DNA from: Streptomyces sp. NBC_00708
Lineage (GTDB): Bacteria > Actinomycetota > Actinomycetes > Streptomycetales > Streptomycetaceae
Assembly: GCA_036226585.1 (NCBI GenBank)
Contig: CP108997.1
Span: forward strand, 2,914,001-2,978,000
DNA: 64,000 nucleotides
Direction: 5' to 3'
The notes under the pieces were generated by a model. That model did not search any database and had not been told where the DNA came from. It worked only from the letters and a program-made list of their open reading frames with translations. Position numbers and translations under genes: made by a program. Of this stretch, positions 42,527 through 50,318 are shown in pieces. The first letter of the stretch is position 1. Each line of letters opens with the position of its first letter.

Positions 42527-43160
42527 GCACCTGCCACGGGCGGCCGTTCATCAGGTTCTCCAGGCCCGCCCAGGAGAAGTTCATCATCGTGGCCGCCGCC
42601 TCCCGGGCCGAGACGCCCGGGGTCTCGTTGGCCCAGCCGGCCAGTGCCTCCGCCGCGCCCACCAGCGCCTGTGCGAGGCCCGCCACGTCCCGGTCAGGGA
42701 GCGCCGGGTCGTGGTGCGCCTCGCGGGCGGCGGCGCCGATCAGACCGGTCACGAACGCGACGATCTCCTCGCGCATCACGTTGACCTCGGTGGCGAACGG
42801 CTCCCCGTGGGTCCGCGCCTGCCGGTACAGCACCGCCCAGCCGTCCGGGTTCTCCGCGGTGTGCGTGAAGAACGCCCGCAGCCCGTCCCACAGTTGCCGG
42901 TCGGCCGGCAGCCCCGGCTCGACGCCCGCCTGCACGGCGGCCAGCAGCGCCTGCGCCTCGCGCCGGATGCACGCGGTGAACAGCTCGTCCTTGGAGTTCA
43001 GGTACAGGTACACCAGCGGCTTGGACACCCCGGCCAGCTCGGCGATCTCGTCCATCGAGGCGGCCCGGTACCCCCGCTGCCCGAACGTCCGCACCGCGGC
43101 GTCCATCATCTGCCGCTCGCGCACGGCGCGCGGCATCCGCTTGTTCCGCACAGCACCCAC
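42516..43160 (-). CDS. TetR-family transcriptional regulator
   Basis: A 214-residue regulator with a canonical TetR helix-turn-helix (residues 13-62: MMDAAVRTFGQRGYRAASMD, EIAELAGVSKPLVYLYLNSK) and an all-helical ligand domain. GTG 43160 is the start, because GGAGGAGTC lies six bases upstream; the conserved block begins at RMPRAVRER. It converges on the MaoC gene and probably regulates the thiolase and fabG operon through the palindrome at 40328-40349, sensing an acyl-CoA. The link is inferred from position. Confidence 0.9.
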   Translation of the reverse strand: MGAVRNKRMPRAVRERQMMDAAVRTFGQRGYRAASMDEIAELAGVSKPLVYLYLNSKDELFTACIRREAQALLAAVQAGVEPGLPADRQLWDGLRAFFTHTAENPDGWAVLYRQARTHGEPFATEVNVMREEIVAFVTGLIGAAAREAHHDPALPDRDVAGLAQALVGAAEALAGWANETPGVSAREAAATMMNFSWAGLENLMNGRPWQVPSP

Positions 43161-43232
43161 GTCGACTCCTCCCGCCCCCGCAGCACTACTCCCTGGTAAG
43201 GGTACGGGGCGCGGGGCAGCCGCCGCGTACGC

Positions 43233-43270
43233 CCGAGGGCCCCTCCTCCGCACGGAGAAGGGGCCCTCGG
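43233..43270 (-). terminator. Hairpin downstream of the dicarboxylate symporter gene
   Basis: An 18-position stem with one mismatch (43233-43250 with 43253-43270), 15 bases after the symporter stop. It can also stop rightward antisense transcripts. Confidence 0.75.
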
Positions 43271-43285
43271 GGTGGTGCCGGGTGA

Positions 43286-44629
43286 TCAGGCCGCGACCGG
43301 GACGCGGTCCTGCTCGGTCTCGCGCACCTCGATGTCGTCGACCGGGGAGGCCGAGGCCGAGTTGTAGGCGTCGTGGTCGAGGATCTTCTCGCGGGCGGAG
43401 ACGATCACCGGGACGAGCGCCTGGCCTGCCACGTTGGTGGCGGTCCGCATCATGTCCAGGATCGGGTCGATGGCCATGAGCAGGCCGACGCCCTCCAGCG
43501 GGAGGCCCAGAGTCGACAGGGTCAGCGTCAGCATGACCGTGGCGCCGGTCAGACCGGCGGTGGCCGCCGAACCGATGACCGAGACGAACGCGATCAGGAT
43601 GTAGTCGCCGACCCCCAGCTGCACGTCGAAGATCTGCGCGATGAAGATCGCGGCGAGCGCCGGGTAGATCGCGGCGCAGCCGTCCATCTTGGTGGTGGCG
43701 CCGAACGGGACGGAGAAGGAGGCGTACTCCTTCGGGACGCCCAGGCGCTCGGTGACCTTCTGGGTGACCGGCATGGTGCCGACCGAGGAGCGCGAGACGA
43801 ACGCCAGCTGGATCGCGGGCCAGGCGCCCTTGAAGAACTGGAGCGGGCTGACCTTGGCGACGGTGGCGAGCAGCAGCGGGTAGACGCCGAACAGCACCAG
43901 GGCGCAGCCGATGTAGACATCGGCGGTGAAGGTCGCGTACTTGCCGATCAGGTCCCAGCCGTAGTCGGCGATCGCGTAGCCGATGAGGCCGACGGTGCCG
44001 AGCGGGGCGAGGCGGATGACCCACCACAGGGCCTTCTGCAGGAGCTCCAGGACGGCCTCGCTGAGGGTGAGGATCGGCTGCGCCTTCTCACCGAGCTGGA
44101 GGGCGGCGATACCGGCGACGGCGGCCATGAAGACGATCTGCAGGACGTTCAGCTCGGCGAACGGCGTGATGACGTTGTCCGGGATGATGCCGGTCAGGAA
44201 GTCGAGCCAGGAGCCGGAGTGCTCGGGGAGCTTGCCGTCCTTCGGGGTGAGGCCGGTGCCGGAGCCCGGGTTGGTGATCAGGCCGATCGCGAGGCCGATG
44301 GCGACCGCGATCAGCGAGGTGATCATGAACCAGAGCACGGTGCGGGAGGCCAGCCGGGCGGCGTTGTTGACCTTGCGCAGGTTGGTGATCGACACCAGGA
44401 TCGCGAAGAAGACGAGGGGCGCGACGGCCAGCTTCAGCAGCTGGACGAAGATGTGGCCGACCTTGTCGAGCGTGGTGTACAGCCAGTGGATGTCCTGGCT
44501 GCGGGCGAGCCAGCCGAGCAGGACGCCGAGGATCAGACCGGCGACGATCTGGGCCCAGAACGGGACCTTCGGTATGCGGAAGCCGGAGCCTGCGGGCTTC
44601 TCGGCGGTGGACGCGGGGTTCGCGGACAC
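43286..44629 (-). CDS. Dicarboxylate/amino acid:cation symporter (DAACS, DctA/GltP type)
   Basis: A 447-residue carrier. The re-entrant loop and binding region SRSSVGTMPVT, the block GATTKMDGCAAIYPALAA, and the signature IDPILDMMRTATNVAGQAL are those of the DAACS family, which co-transports C4-dicarboxylates or glutamate/aspartate with H+ or Na+. Eight helices and two hairpin loops fit. GTG 44629 is chosen because CTGGAG is eight bases upstream; an ATG nine codons earlier lacks a ribosome site. It is transcribed alone behind a 200-base leader that contains a tight hairpin and an operator-like palindrome. The exact substrate is not predictable. Confidence 0.92.
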   Translation of the reverse strand: MSANPASTAEKPAGSGFRIPKVPFWAQIVAGLILGVLLGWLARSQDIHWLYTTLDKVGHIFVQLLKLAVAPLVFFAILVSITNLRKVNNAARLASRTVLWFMITSLIAVAIGLAIGLITNPGSGTGLTPKDGKLPEHSGSWLDFLTGIIPDNVITPFAELNVLQIVFMAAVAGIAALQLGEKAQPILTLSEAVLELLQKALWWVIRLAPLGTVGLIGYAIADYGWDLIGKYATFTADVYIGCALVLFGVYPLLLATVAKVSPLQFFKGAWPAIQLAFVSRSSVGTMPVTQKVTERLGVPKEYASFSVPFGATTKMDGCAAIYPALAAIFIAQIFDVQLGVGDYILIAFVSVIGSAATAGLTGATVMLTLTLSTLGLPLEGVGLLMAIDPILDMMRTATNVAGQALVPVIVSAREKILDHDAYNSASASPVDDIEVRETEQDRVPVAA

Positions 44630-44793
44630 GGACACACTCCAGATGTGACGCATCGGGACGCACGGGGACGGTGTGCGGGGGACGGGGGTGCGGCGCCCGC
44701 GTCGGGGGCGGCGCCGCTGCATGGTGCCGGTATCAGACGTTGCGGCAACAGACCGCGGACATACAGCGGCAGAGATCGACGTGAAGGCGCTCC

Positions 44794-44814
44794 ACGAGCG
44801 GGACGCTCGTGGCA
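44794..44814 (-). promoter_or_regulatory. Tight hairpin in the symporter leader
   Basis: A 9-bp stem (44794-44802 with 44806-44814) with a 3-base loop lies 165 bases upstream of the symporter start. If inside the transcript it may affect elongation or mRNA stability; no T tract follows. Confidence 0.4.
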
Positions 44815-44862
44815 GATCGGAGGCGCACATCAGTCTTCATGTCGAACACGTTAACACTTGAA

Positions 44863-44879
44863 CTTTGAGAACCTCAAAG
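44863..44879. promoter_or_regulatory. Operator-like palindrome CTTTGAG-N3-CTCAAAG
   Basis: A perfect 7-bp inverted repeat with a 3-base centre in a locally AT-rich stretch upstream of the dicarboxylate symporter gene. Its placement suits transcription-factor binding; the factor is unknown. Confidence 0.5.
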
Positions 44880-44959
44880 CTCTTCTTTGGTTACGAGAGA
44901 GCGCTCCCCACCCGTCCGCGGCCACCCGGAATCCTCAACTCCGCCTGGAGGCAACGAAA

Positions 44960-44997
44960 AACCCCAGTACAGGAGCGAACGCTCCCGCGCTGGGGTT
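44960..44997 (-). terminator. Rho-independent terminator of the DUF4229 gene
   Basis: Outer stem 44960-44967 with 44990-44997 and inner stem 44972-44976 with 44981-44985. On the minus strand the hairpin is followed by TTTTTCG, a rare true T tract for this genome. It ends the leftward DUF4229 transcript. Confidence 0.8.
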
Positions 44998-45061
44998 CGA
45001 CGGAATGGGGCGAGCGATGTGAGGAAGCTTACGTTCCCCTTACGCACCCCTCACGAGACCG

Positions 45062-45358
45062 CTACGGCGTGACGCCGTCCTCGCGCGTGCGGTTGGCCTC
45101 CAGGCGGGCCTTGGCGCGGTCGACCGAGGAGACGAGCTGCTCGGACATCTCGTCGCGCTGCCTGCGCAGCAGGACGAAGCTGAGCGGCGCGGACAGCACC
45201 AGGGCGAGCAGGATGACCCAGACGACGTTGGATCCCCCGACCCCGGACGGCACCACTCCGAAGTTGACGGCGATGGCGGCGACGACGAAGCAGCCGACGA
45301 AGATGCTGAGACGCATCGCGGTGTACCGGATCGTTGCGCTCGGCTTGGCAGCGGACAC
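45062..45358 (-). CDS. DUF4229 membrane protein
   Basis: A 98-residue protein with two transmembrane helices (FVGCFVVAAIAVNFGVV; NVVWVILLALVLSAPLSFVLL) and a basic cytoplasmic tail RRQRDEMSEQLVSSVDRAKARLE, matching the actinobacterial DUF4229 family. Such genes are often linked with menaquinone genes in Streptomyces, and mqnE and the UbiA-type gene lie close here. GTG 45358 follows GAAGG; the conserved part begins at IRYTAMRLSIF. A true rho-independent terminator follows. Confidence 0.85.
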   Translation of the reverse strand: MSAAKPSATIRYTAMRLSIFVGCFVVAAIAVNFGVVPSGVGGSNVVWVILLALVLSAPLSFVLLRRQRDEMSEQLVSSVDRAKARLEANRTREDGVTP

Positions 45359-45449
45359 AGCTGGCCTTCTCTCTACGTACGACAGTCCTGCCCGACCAGT
45401 GAAGCATGCCCCGCAATCGATCGATTCGCTGGGCCGCACCCGTACGGGC

Positions 45450-45974
45450 TCAGCCCAGCGTCAGCAGCATGATGATGTCGTCCCGGTCGTCGCCCTCGGA
45501 GACCCGGATCGCCCCCGGAACCCGTCCGACCTCCTTGTAGCCGCAGGCGGCGTAGAAGCGGTCGGCGCCCGTGCCGCCCCGGCAGGTGAGCCGGACGGCC
45601 TCGATGCCCTCGGTCGCGCGGGCCGTGTCCGCGACGACCGCCATCAGATCGCGCCCGTAGCCCCGGCCCTGGTGGCGGGGGTGGACCATCACGGTGTAGG
45701 CCCACAGCCAGTGCGCCATCAACCGGTGCGTGTTGAGCGTCAGGAACGCGGTGGCGGCGACGCGGCCGTCCTCGTCGTAGCCGACGACCAGCCGGGTGCG
45801 GCCCTCGGTCAGGGCGACCTGGTGCTTCAGCAGCTCGGGCCGGACGTCTCCCTCCGACACCGGCGGCACGAAGCCCACCGCGCCGCCCGCGTTGGAGACA
45901 TCGGCCCAGAGCGCGACGATGCCGTCGCGCACGGACCGGTCGAACGTCGGATCCACCTCGAATGTAAGAGCCAT
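45450..45974 (-). CDS. GNAT-family N-acetyltransferase
   Basis: A 174-residue single-domain GNAT protein. The acetyl-CoA loop motif VHPRHQGRGYGRDLM is near residues 97-111, preceded by AYTVM and followed by the late motif FYAACGYKEVGRVPG. The ATG at 45974 begins MALTFEVDPTFDR. It is upstream of the DUF4229 gene on the same strand with a 91-base gap, and downstream of the mqnE terminator. The substrate is unknown. Confidence 0.87.
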   Translation of the reverse strand: MALTFEVDPTFDRSVRDGIVALWADVSNAGGAVGFVPPVSEGDVRPELLKHQVALTEGRTRLVVGYDEDGRVAATAFLTLNTHRLMAHWLWAYTVMVHPRHQGRGYGRDLMAVVADTARATEGIEAVRLTCRGGTGADRFYAACGYKEVGRVPGAIRVSEGDDRDDIIMLLTLG

Positions 45975-46027
45975 ACGCGCAGATTAACTATTACAGCTGC
46001 TCGGCTCAACCGGTGTCCGGAACGCGA

Positions 46028-46062
46028 GAAAGCTCCGGCCGGGGACGGTGGCCGGAGCTTTC
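46028..46062 (-). terminator. Terminator of mqnE
   Basis: A perfect 13-bp stem (46028-46040 with 46050-46062) with a 9-base loop, 35 bases after the mqnE stop. On the minus strand it ends in GGAGCTTTC. Confidence 0.8.
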
Positions 46063-46097
46063 GTACGTGCAGCGTCGCGCGCGCGGCGCGCGCCGGG

Positions 46098-47276
46098 TCA
46101 GACCCGCATCGGCTGCGGCGACTCGCGCCGGTCCGCGTCCGGGCCCGGGTACTCGCGGATGATCTCGTACCGGGTGTTGCGCTCCACCGGGCGGAAGCCG
46201 GCGTCGCGGATCAGGTCGAGCAGGTCCTCGCGGGTCAGCTTGTTCGGCGTGCCGTAGTTGTCCGCGTCGTGCGTGATCTTGTACTCGACGACCGAGCCGT
46301 CCATGTCGTCCGCGCCGTGCTGGAGGGCGAGCTGCGCGGTCTGGACACCGTGCATCACCCAGAACACCTTGACGTGCGGCACGTTGTCGAACAGCAGCCG
46401 GGAGACGGCGAAGGTCTTCAGCGCCTCGGCGCCGGTCGCCATCGTGGTCCGCGCCTGGAGCTTGTTGCGGACCTTGCCGTCCTTCATGTCCACGAAGTCG
46501 TGCTGGTAGCGCAGCGGGATGAAGACCTGGAAGCCGCCGGTCTCGTCCTGGAGCTCCCGCAGCCGCAGCACGTGGTCGACGCGGTGCCGGGGCTCCTCGA
46601 TGTGCCCGTACAGCATGGTCGCCGGGGTCTTGAGCCCCTTCTCGTGGGCGAGCCGGTGGATACGCGACCAGTCCTCCCAGTGCGTCCGGTGGTCCACGAT
46701 GTGCTGGCGGACCTCCCAGTCGAAGATCTCCGCGCCGCCACCGGTCAGCGACTCCAGACCGGCCTCGATCAGCTCGTCGAGGATGTCCGACGCGGACATC
46801 CCGGAGATGGTCTCGAAGTGGTGGATCTCGGTGGCGGTGAACGCCTTGAGGGAGACCTGCGGCAGCGCTTCCTTCAGCGCGCTCAGCGAGCGCGGGTAGT
46901 AGCGCCACGGCAGGGAGGGGTGCAGCCCGTTGACGATGTGCAGCTCGGTGAGGTTCTCGCCCTCCATCGCCTTGGCGAGCTTCACCGCCTCCTCGATGCG
47001 CATCGTGTACGCGTCCTTCTCCCCCGGCTTGCGCTGGAAGGAGCAGTACGCGCAGGACGCGGTGCACACGTTGGTCATGTTGAGGTGGCGGTTGACGTTG
47101 AAGTGGACGACGTCGCCGTTCTTGCGCGTACGCACCTCGTGGGCCAGCCCGCCGAGCCACGCCAGGTCGTCGGACTCGTAGAGCGCGATCCCGTCCTCGC
47201 GGGTCAGCCGCTCACCGTCCCGGACCTTCTGCTCCAGCTCGCGCTTGAGTCCCGCGTCCACCCGTGCTCCTCGCAT
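46098..47276 (-). CDS. mqnE: Aminofutalosine synthase MqnE (radical SAM)
   Basis: Second step of the futalosine route to menaquinone: it joins the chorismate-derived enol ether with adenosyl radical to give aminofutalosine. The 392-residue radical SAM protein has its cluster cysteines at 71, 75 and 78 in CTASCAYC, followed by the typical blocks LHIVNGLHPSLPWRYYP and GGGAEIFDWEVRQHI. It resembles MqnC and FbiC, but the whole length agrees with MqnE. ATG 47276 has GGAG five bases upstream; GTG 47261 (VDAGLKREL) is an equally spaced alternative. It is a single-gene unit between two terminators. UbiX-, UbiA- and UbiD-type genes further right complete late steps. Confidence 0.94.
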   Translation of the reverse strand: MRGARVDAGLKRELEQKVRDGERLTREDGIALYESDDLAWLGGLAHEVRTRKNGDVVHFNVNRHLNMTNVCTASCAYCSFQRKPGEKDAYTMRIEEAVKLAKAMEGENLTELHIVNGLHPSLPWRYYPRSLSALKEALPQVSLKAFTATEIHHFETISGMSASDILDELIEAGLESLTGGGAEIFDWEVRQHIVDHRTHWEDWSRIHRLAHEKGLKTPATMLYGHIEEPRHRVDHVLRLRELQDETGGFQVFIPLRYQHDFVDMKDGKVRNKLQARTTMATGAEALKTFAVSRLLFDNVPHVKVFWVMHGVQTAQLALQHGADDMDGSVVEYKITHDADNYGTPNKLTREDLLDLIRDAGFRPVERNTRYEIIREYPGPDADRRESPQPMRV

Positions 47277-47309
47277 CTTCTCTCCGTACCGGACCCCGCC
47301 ACCGTACGC

Positions 47310-47765
47310 CTAGTGCTCCTCGGGGAGGTCTCCGACCCGGTTCTCCCACTTGGTGGAGAGCACGATGGTGGTGCGGGTCCGCGAGACGCCCTTGGTGCCG
47401 CTGAGCCGGCGGATGGTCTTCTCCAGGCCGTCCACGTCACCGACGCGCACCTTGAGCATGTACGAGTCGTCGCCCGCGATGAACCAGGCGTCCTCGATCT
47501 CCGCGAGGTCCTTCAGCCGGCGCGCCACGTCCTCGTGGTCGGCCGCGTCGGAGAGCGAGATGCCGATCAGCGCCGTGACGCCGAGACCGAGCGAGGCCGC
47601 GTCGACGGTGGCGCGGTAACCGGTGATGACACCGGCGGATTCCAGCCGGTTGATGCGGTCGGTGACGCTGGGCCCGGAGAGCCCGACGAGCCGTCCGAGC
47701 TCGGCGTACGAGGCCCTGCCGTTCTCCCGGAGGGCCTGGATGAGCTGCCTGTCCACCGCGTCCAT
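47310..47765 (-). CDS. Lrp/AsnC-family transcriptional regulator
   Basis: A 151-residue regulator with the N-terminal AsnC helix-turn-helix (residues 3-45: DAVDRQLIQALRENGRASYA, LSGPSVTDRINRLESAGVI) and the C-terminal RAM ligand-binding domain with the GDDSYMLKVRVGDVDGLE block. ATG 47765 is chosen; an ATG six codons earlier adds MEGFSH and is possible. It is 33 bases upstream of mqnE on the same strand, but it is not known to me to control menaquinone synthesis. A palindrome TCTACGTGTAGA in its upstream region may be its own operator. Confidence 0.9.
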   Translation of the reverse strand: MDAVDRQLIQALRENGRASYAELGRLVGLSGPSVTDRINRLESAGVITGYRATVDAASLGLGVTALIGISLSDAADHEDVARRLKDLAEIEDAWFIAGDDSYMLKVRVGDVDGLEKTIRRLSGTKGVSRTRTTIVLSTKWENRVGDLPEEH

Positions 47766-47802
47766 ATGACTGAAACCTTCCATTGTTCAGCAGTACCGCA
47801 AG

Positions 47803-47814
47803 TCTACGTGTAGA
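47803..47814. promoter_or_regulatory. Palindrome TCTACGTGTAGA between lrp-type gene and small ORF
   Basis: A 12-base palindrome (5-bp arms, 2-base centre) lies between the divergent Lrp-type gene and the 45-codon ORF. Lrp proteins often bind short degenerate palindromes upstream of their own gene. One copy only, so this is tentative. Confidence 0.4.
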
Positions 47815-47897
47815 ATCTAAGGCGTGCAGGCGTTGATGCCTGCAAATCTTCTCGCACAATCAAAAATCGCTTACGAATCTTCAGGAGTGACGACACC

Positions 47898-48035
47898 GTG
47901 TACACGATCGAGATGGCCTACGCCCGGATGCGCGAGCTTCAGGACCTGGCCAACCGCTCGCGTGCCCACCAGCCCGCCGCCGCCCTCCGCGTCGACCGCA
48001 CCCGCGGTCCGCGGCGCGCCCCCAAGAAGCGCTGA
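47898..48035 (+). CDS. Small basic protein (45 residues)
   Basis: GTG 47898 opens a frame of 45 codons that starts VYTIEMAYARMRELQDLANR and ends in a strongly basic tail (RTRGPRRAPKKR). AGGAG lies ten bases upstream and the codon usage has high third-position GC throughout. It is divergent from the Lrp-type gene and convergent with the UbiX-type gene. The helical N-terminal half and the Arg/Lys tail suggest a nucleic-acid- or ribosome-binding small protein, but no function is known to me. It resembles short conserved Streptomyces ORFs of this layout. Moderately sure that it is translated. Confidence 0.6.
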   Translation: MYTIEMAYARMRELQDLANRSRAHQPAAALRVDRTRGPRRAPKKR

Positions 48036-48049
48036 CCCACCTCCCCGGA

Positions 48050-48715
48050 TCAGCCCGGGGAGCCACCACCGAGTTCCCCCTCCCAACGGCGGTACAGCAG
48101 ATGCGGCACCCCCGCCGCGTCCAGCACCCGCCCCGCGACGAAGTCCACCAGATCCTGGATGTGCGTCGCCCCCGCGTAGAAGCCCGGCGAGGCGGGCAGC
48201 ACGACCGCGCCCGCCTCGTCCAGGGCCACCAGCTGCTTCAGCGTCGCCCCACTGAGCGGCGTCTCGCGCACCGCGACCACCAGCTTCCGGCGCTCCTTGA
48301 GCGTCACGCTCGCCGCCCGCTGCAACAGGTCCTTCGACAGCCCGAGCGCCACCCCCGCCACACACGCCGTCGACGCCGGCACGACCAGCATCCCCTTCGC
48401 CGGGTACGACCCCGAGGACGGCCCCGCGGCCAGATCACCGGCCGCCCAGTGGCGTACGCCCGACACGTCCACGTCGAAGGTGTGCGGCTTCCCGTCCGCG
48501 CCCCGCGCCAGCCAGGCCGCCAGATCCTCGCGCCAGTGCGCGTCCCGGAAGGCGATCCCCGTCTCGTCCAGCAGCGTCAGCCGCGACGCCCGGCTCACGA
48601 CCAGATCGACGCTCTCCCCGGCGGCCAGCAGCCCACGCAGCACAGCAGCGGCAAATGGCGTACCCGAAGCGCCCGAAACCCCGACAATCCAAGGCTTTCG
48701 CTGCTGCTGACTCAC
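48050..48715 (-). CDS. ubiX: UbiX-like flavin prenyltransferase
   Basis: Makes prenylated FMN, the cofactor of UbiD decarboxylases. The 221-residue protein shows VGVSGASGTPFAA at residues 11-23 (the UbiX nucleotide loop), VVPASTACVAGVALGLSKDLLQRAASV and the ending VVLPASPGFYAGATHIQDLVDFVAGRVLDAAGV, all UbiX hallmarks. The GTG at 48715 follows GGGA; GTG 48733 is an alternative. The UbiD homologue at 50315-51772 is the obvious consumer, and together they decarboxylate 1,4-dihydroxy-6-naphthoate derivatives in the futalosine pathway. Confidence 0.93.
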   Translation of the reverse strand: MSQQQRKPWIVGVSGASGTPFAAAVLRGLLAAGESVDLVVSRASRLTLLDETGIAFRDAHWREDLAAWLARGADGKPHTFDVDVSGVRHWAAGDLAAGPSSGSYPAKGMLVVPASTACVAGVALGLSKDLLQRAASVTLKERRKLVVAVRETPLSGATLKQLVALDEAGAVVLPASPGFYAGATHIQDLVDFVAGRVLDAAGVPHLLYRRWEGELGGGSPG

Positions 48716-48817
48716 TGAAGTCCCGGAATCCACACCCCCGAGCCTATCCGGCGCACCGCATCCGGAACTGTCCGAGGGGTCCGGTACGTTCCGTCGGGTG
48801 AAGGGGGGAGTTCCGCC

Positions 48818-49411
48818 ATGGACGACGTACGGGTGAGGACCGGCGACCGGGCGCTCATGGCCGGGGCGGCGATGCTGGGCTGGGTCGGGCTGCTCTGGGC
48901 CCTGGAGGCCGTCGACCTGGCGACGGGACACGGCCTGGACGACCACGGCATCACCCCCCGCGAGCCCGCCGAACTGCTCGACATCGTGCCCGCCGCGTTC
49001 CTCCACGACGGCTGGGCCCACGTCGCGTCCAACAGCGTCCCGCTGCTGGTCCTGGGCTTCATAGCCGCGCTCGGCGGACTGCGCCGCTTCGCCGGCGTCG
49101 TGCTCACCGTGATCCTCGTCGGCGGCTTCGGCGTCTGGCTCACCGCCCCCGCGAACACCGTCACGCTCGGCGCGTCGGGCGTGGTCTTCGGCCTCTTCGG
49201 CTACCTGCTGGTCCGCGGCTTCGTCGACCGCCGCCCGCTCGACGTGGTCGTCGGCCTGGTCGTCGCCGCGGTGTACGGCTCGCTGCTCCAGGGCGTCCTG
49301 CCCACCGACCCCGGCGTCAGCTGGCAGGGCCACCTCTTCGGGCTGACAGGCGGGGTGGTGGCGGCCTTCGCGCTGCGCCGCCCCACCGCCCCGCGCGCGC
49401 TCACGCCGTGA
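48818..49411 (+). CDS. Rhomboid-family intramembrane serine protease
   Basis: A 197-residue six-helix rhomboid. The catalytic serine S120 lies in GASG (residues 118-121) and the catalytic H172 in WQGHLFGLTGG; H68 and N72 in GWAHVASNS form the oxyanion region. It cleaves substrates inside the membrane. The ATG at 48818 follows GGGGGGAG. It is divergent from the UbiX-type gene and overlaps the convergent UbiA-type gene by 11 bases. The substrate is unknown. Confidence 0.92.
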   Translation: MDDVRVRTGDRALMAGAAMLGWVGLLWALEAVDLATGHGLDDHGITPREPAELLDIVPAAFLHDGWAHVASNSVPLLVLGFIAALGGLRRFAGVVLTVILVGGFGVWLTAPANTVTLGASGVVFGLFGYLLVRGFVDRRPLDVVVGLVVAAVYGSLLQGVLPTDPGVSWQGHLFGLTGGVVAAFALRRPTAPRALTP

Positions 49412-50318
49412 GCCCGCGCACCACCAGATCCAGCAGCGCGCACACGAACAGCGCCATCCCGATGAAGCCGTTGACCGAGAAGAACGCCCGGTTCAGCCGC
49501 GACAGGTCGTGCGGGCGCACCACCCGGTGCTCGTACACGAAGGCGACGGCGACGATCACCATGCCGATCCAGTAGAAGGCCCCCGCGTCCGTGGCGAGGC
49601 CGAACCACACCAGCAGGCCCGTCGTCACCGCGTGGCACACCCGCGCGCCCCACAGCGCGGCCGGGATGCCGAAGCGGGCCGGGAAGGAGAGCACCCCGTG
49701 CGCCCGGTCCGCCTGCACGTCCTGGCAGGCGAAGATCAGGTCGAAGCCGCCGATCCAGATACCGACGGCGAGCCCCAGGATCACCGCGTCCCACGACCAG
49801 CTCCCGGTCACCGCCAGCCAGGCGCCGATCGGCCCGATGGCCTGGGCGAGCCCCAGGATCGCGTGCGGGAAGTTCGTGAACCGCTTGCCGTACGGGTAGA
49901 CCACCATCGGGATCACCGCGACCGGCGCCAGCGCCAGGCAGAGCGGATTCAGCAGGGCGGCGGCCCCGAGGAAGACGACGACGGCGACGAGCGCCCCCGT
50001 CCACGCCGACTTCACCGACACCGCGCCGGTCACCAGCTCCCGGCTCGCGGTGCGCGGGTTCCGGGCGTCGATCTCGCGGTCGATGATCCGGTTCGCGGCC
50101 ATCGCGAACGTCCGCAGCCCGACCATCGCGAGGGTGACGAGCAGCAGCGTGCCCCAGTGGATCGTCCCGTCCACCTGGAACATCGCGGTCAGGGCGGCGA
50201 TGTAGGCGAAGGGCAGCGCAAAGACCGAGTGCTCGATCATCACGAGCCGCAGGAACGCCCTCACCTTGCTGCTGGGTTGCGCGGGCCCAGGTCCCAGGGT
50301 CGCTTCTGCGGCGCTCAC
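49401..50318 (-). CDS. mqnP: UbiA-family prenyltransferase (MqnP-type)
   Basis: An integral membrane aromatic prenyltransferase of 305 residues with about eight to nine helices. It has both Asp-rich motifs: NRIIDREIDARN (D80, D84) and ACQDVQADRAHG (D200, D204), which bind magnesium and the polyprenyl diphosphate. In the futalosine pathway it should attach the isoprenoid tail to 1,4-dihydroxy-6-naphthoate. GTG 50318 overlaps the UbiD-type stop as GTGA, and AAGGAG lies eight bases upstream, so the two genes are co-translated. This coupling supports a shared pathway. Named by family and context. Confidence 0.92.
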   Translation of the reverse strand: MSAAEATLGPGPAQPSSKVRAFLRLVMIEHSVFALPFAYIAALTAMFQVDGTIHWGTLLLVTLAMVGLRTFAMAANRIIDREIDARNPRTASRELVTGAVSVKSAWTGALVAVVVFLGAAALLNPLCLALAPVAVIPMVVYPYGKRFTNFPHAILGLAQAIGPIGAWLAVTGSWSWDAVILGLAVGIWIGGFDLIFACQDVQADRAHGVLSFPARFGIPAALWGARVCHAVTTGLLVWFGLATDAGAFYWIGMVIVAVAFVYEHRVVRPHDLSRLNRAFFSVNGFIGMALFVCALLDLVVRGLTA

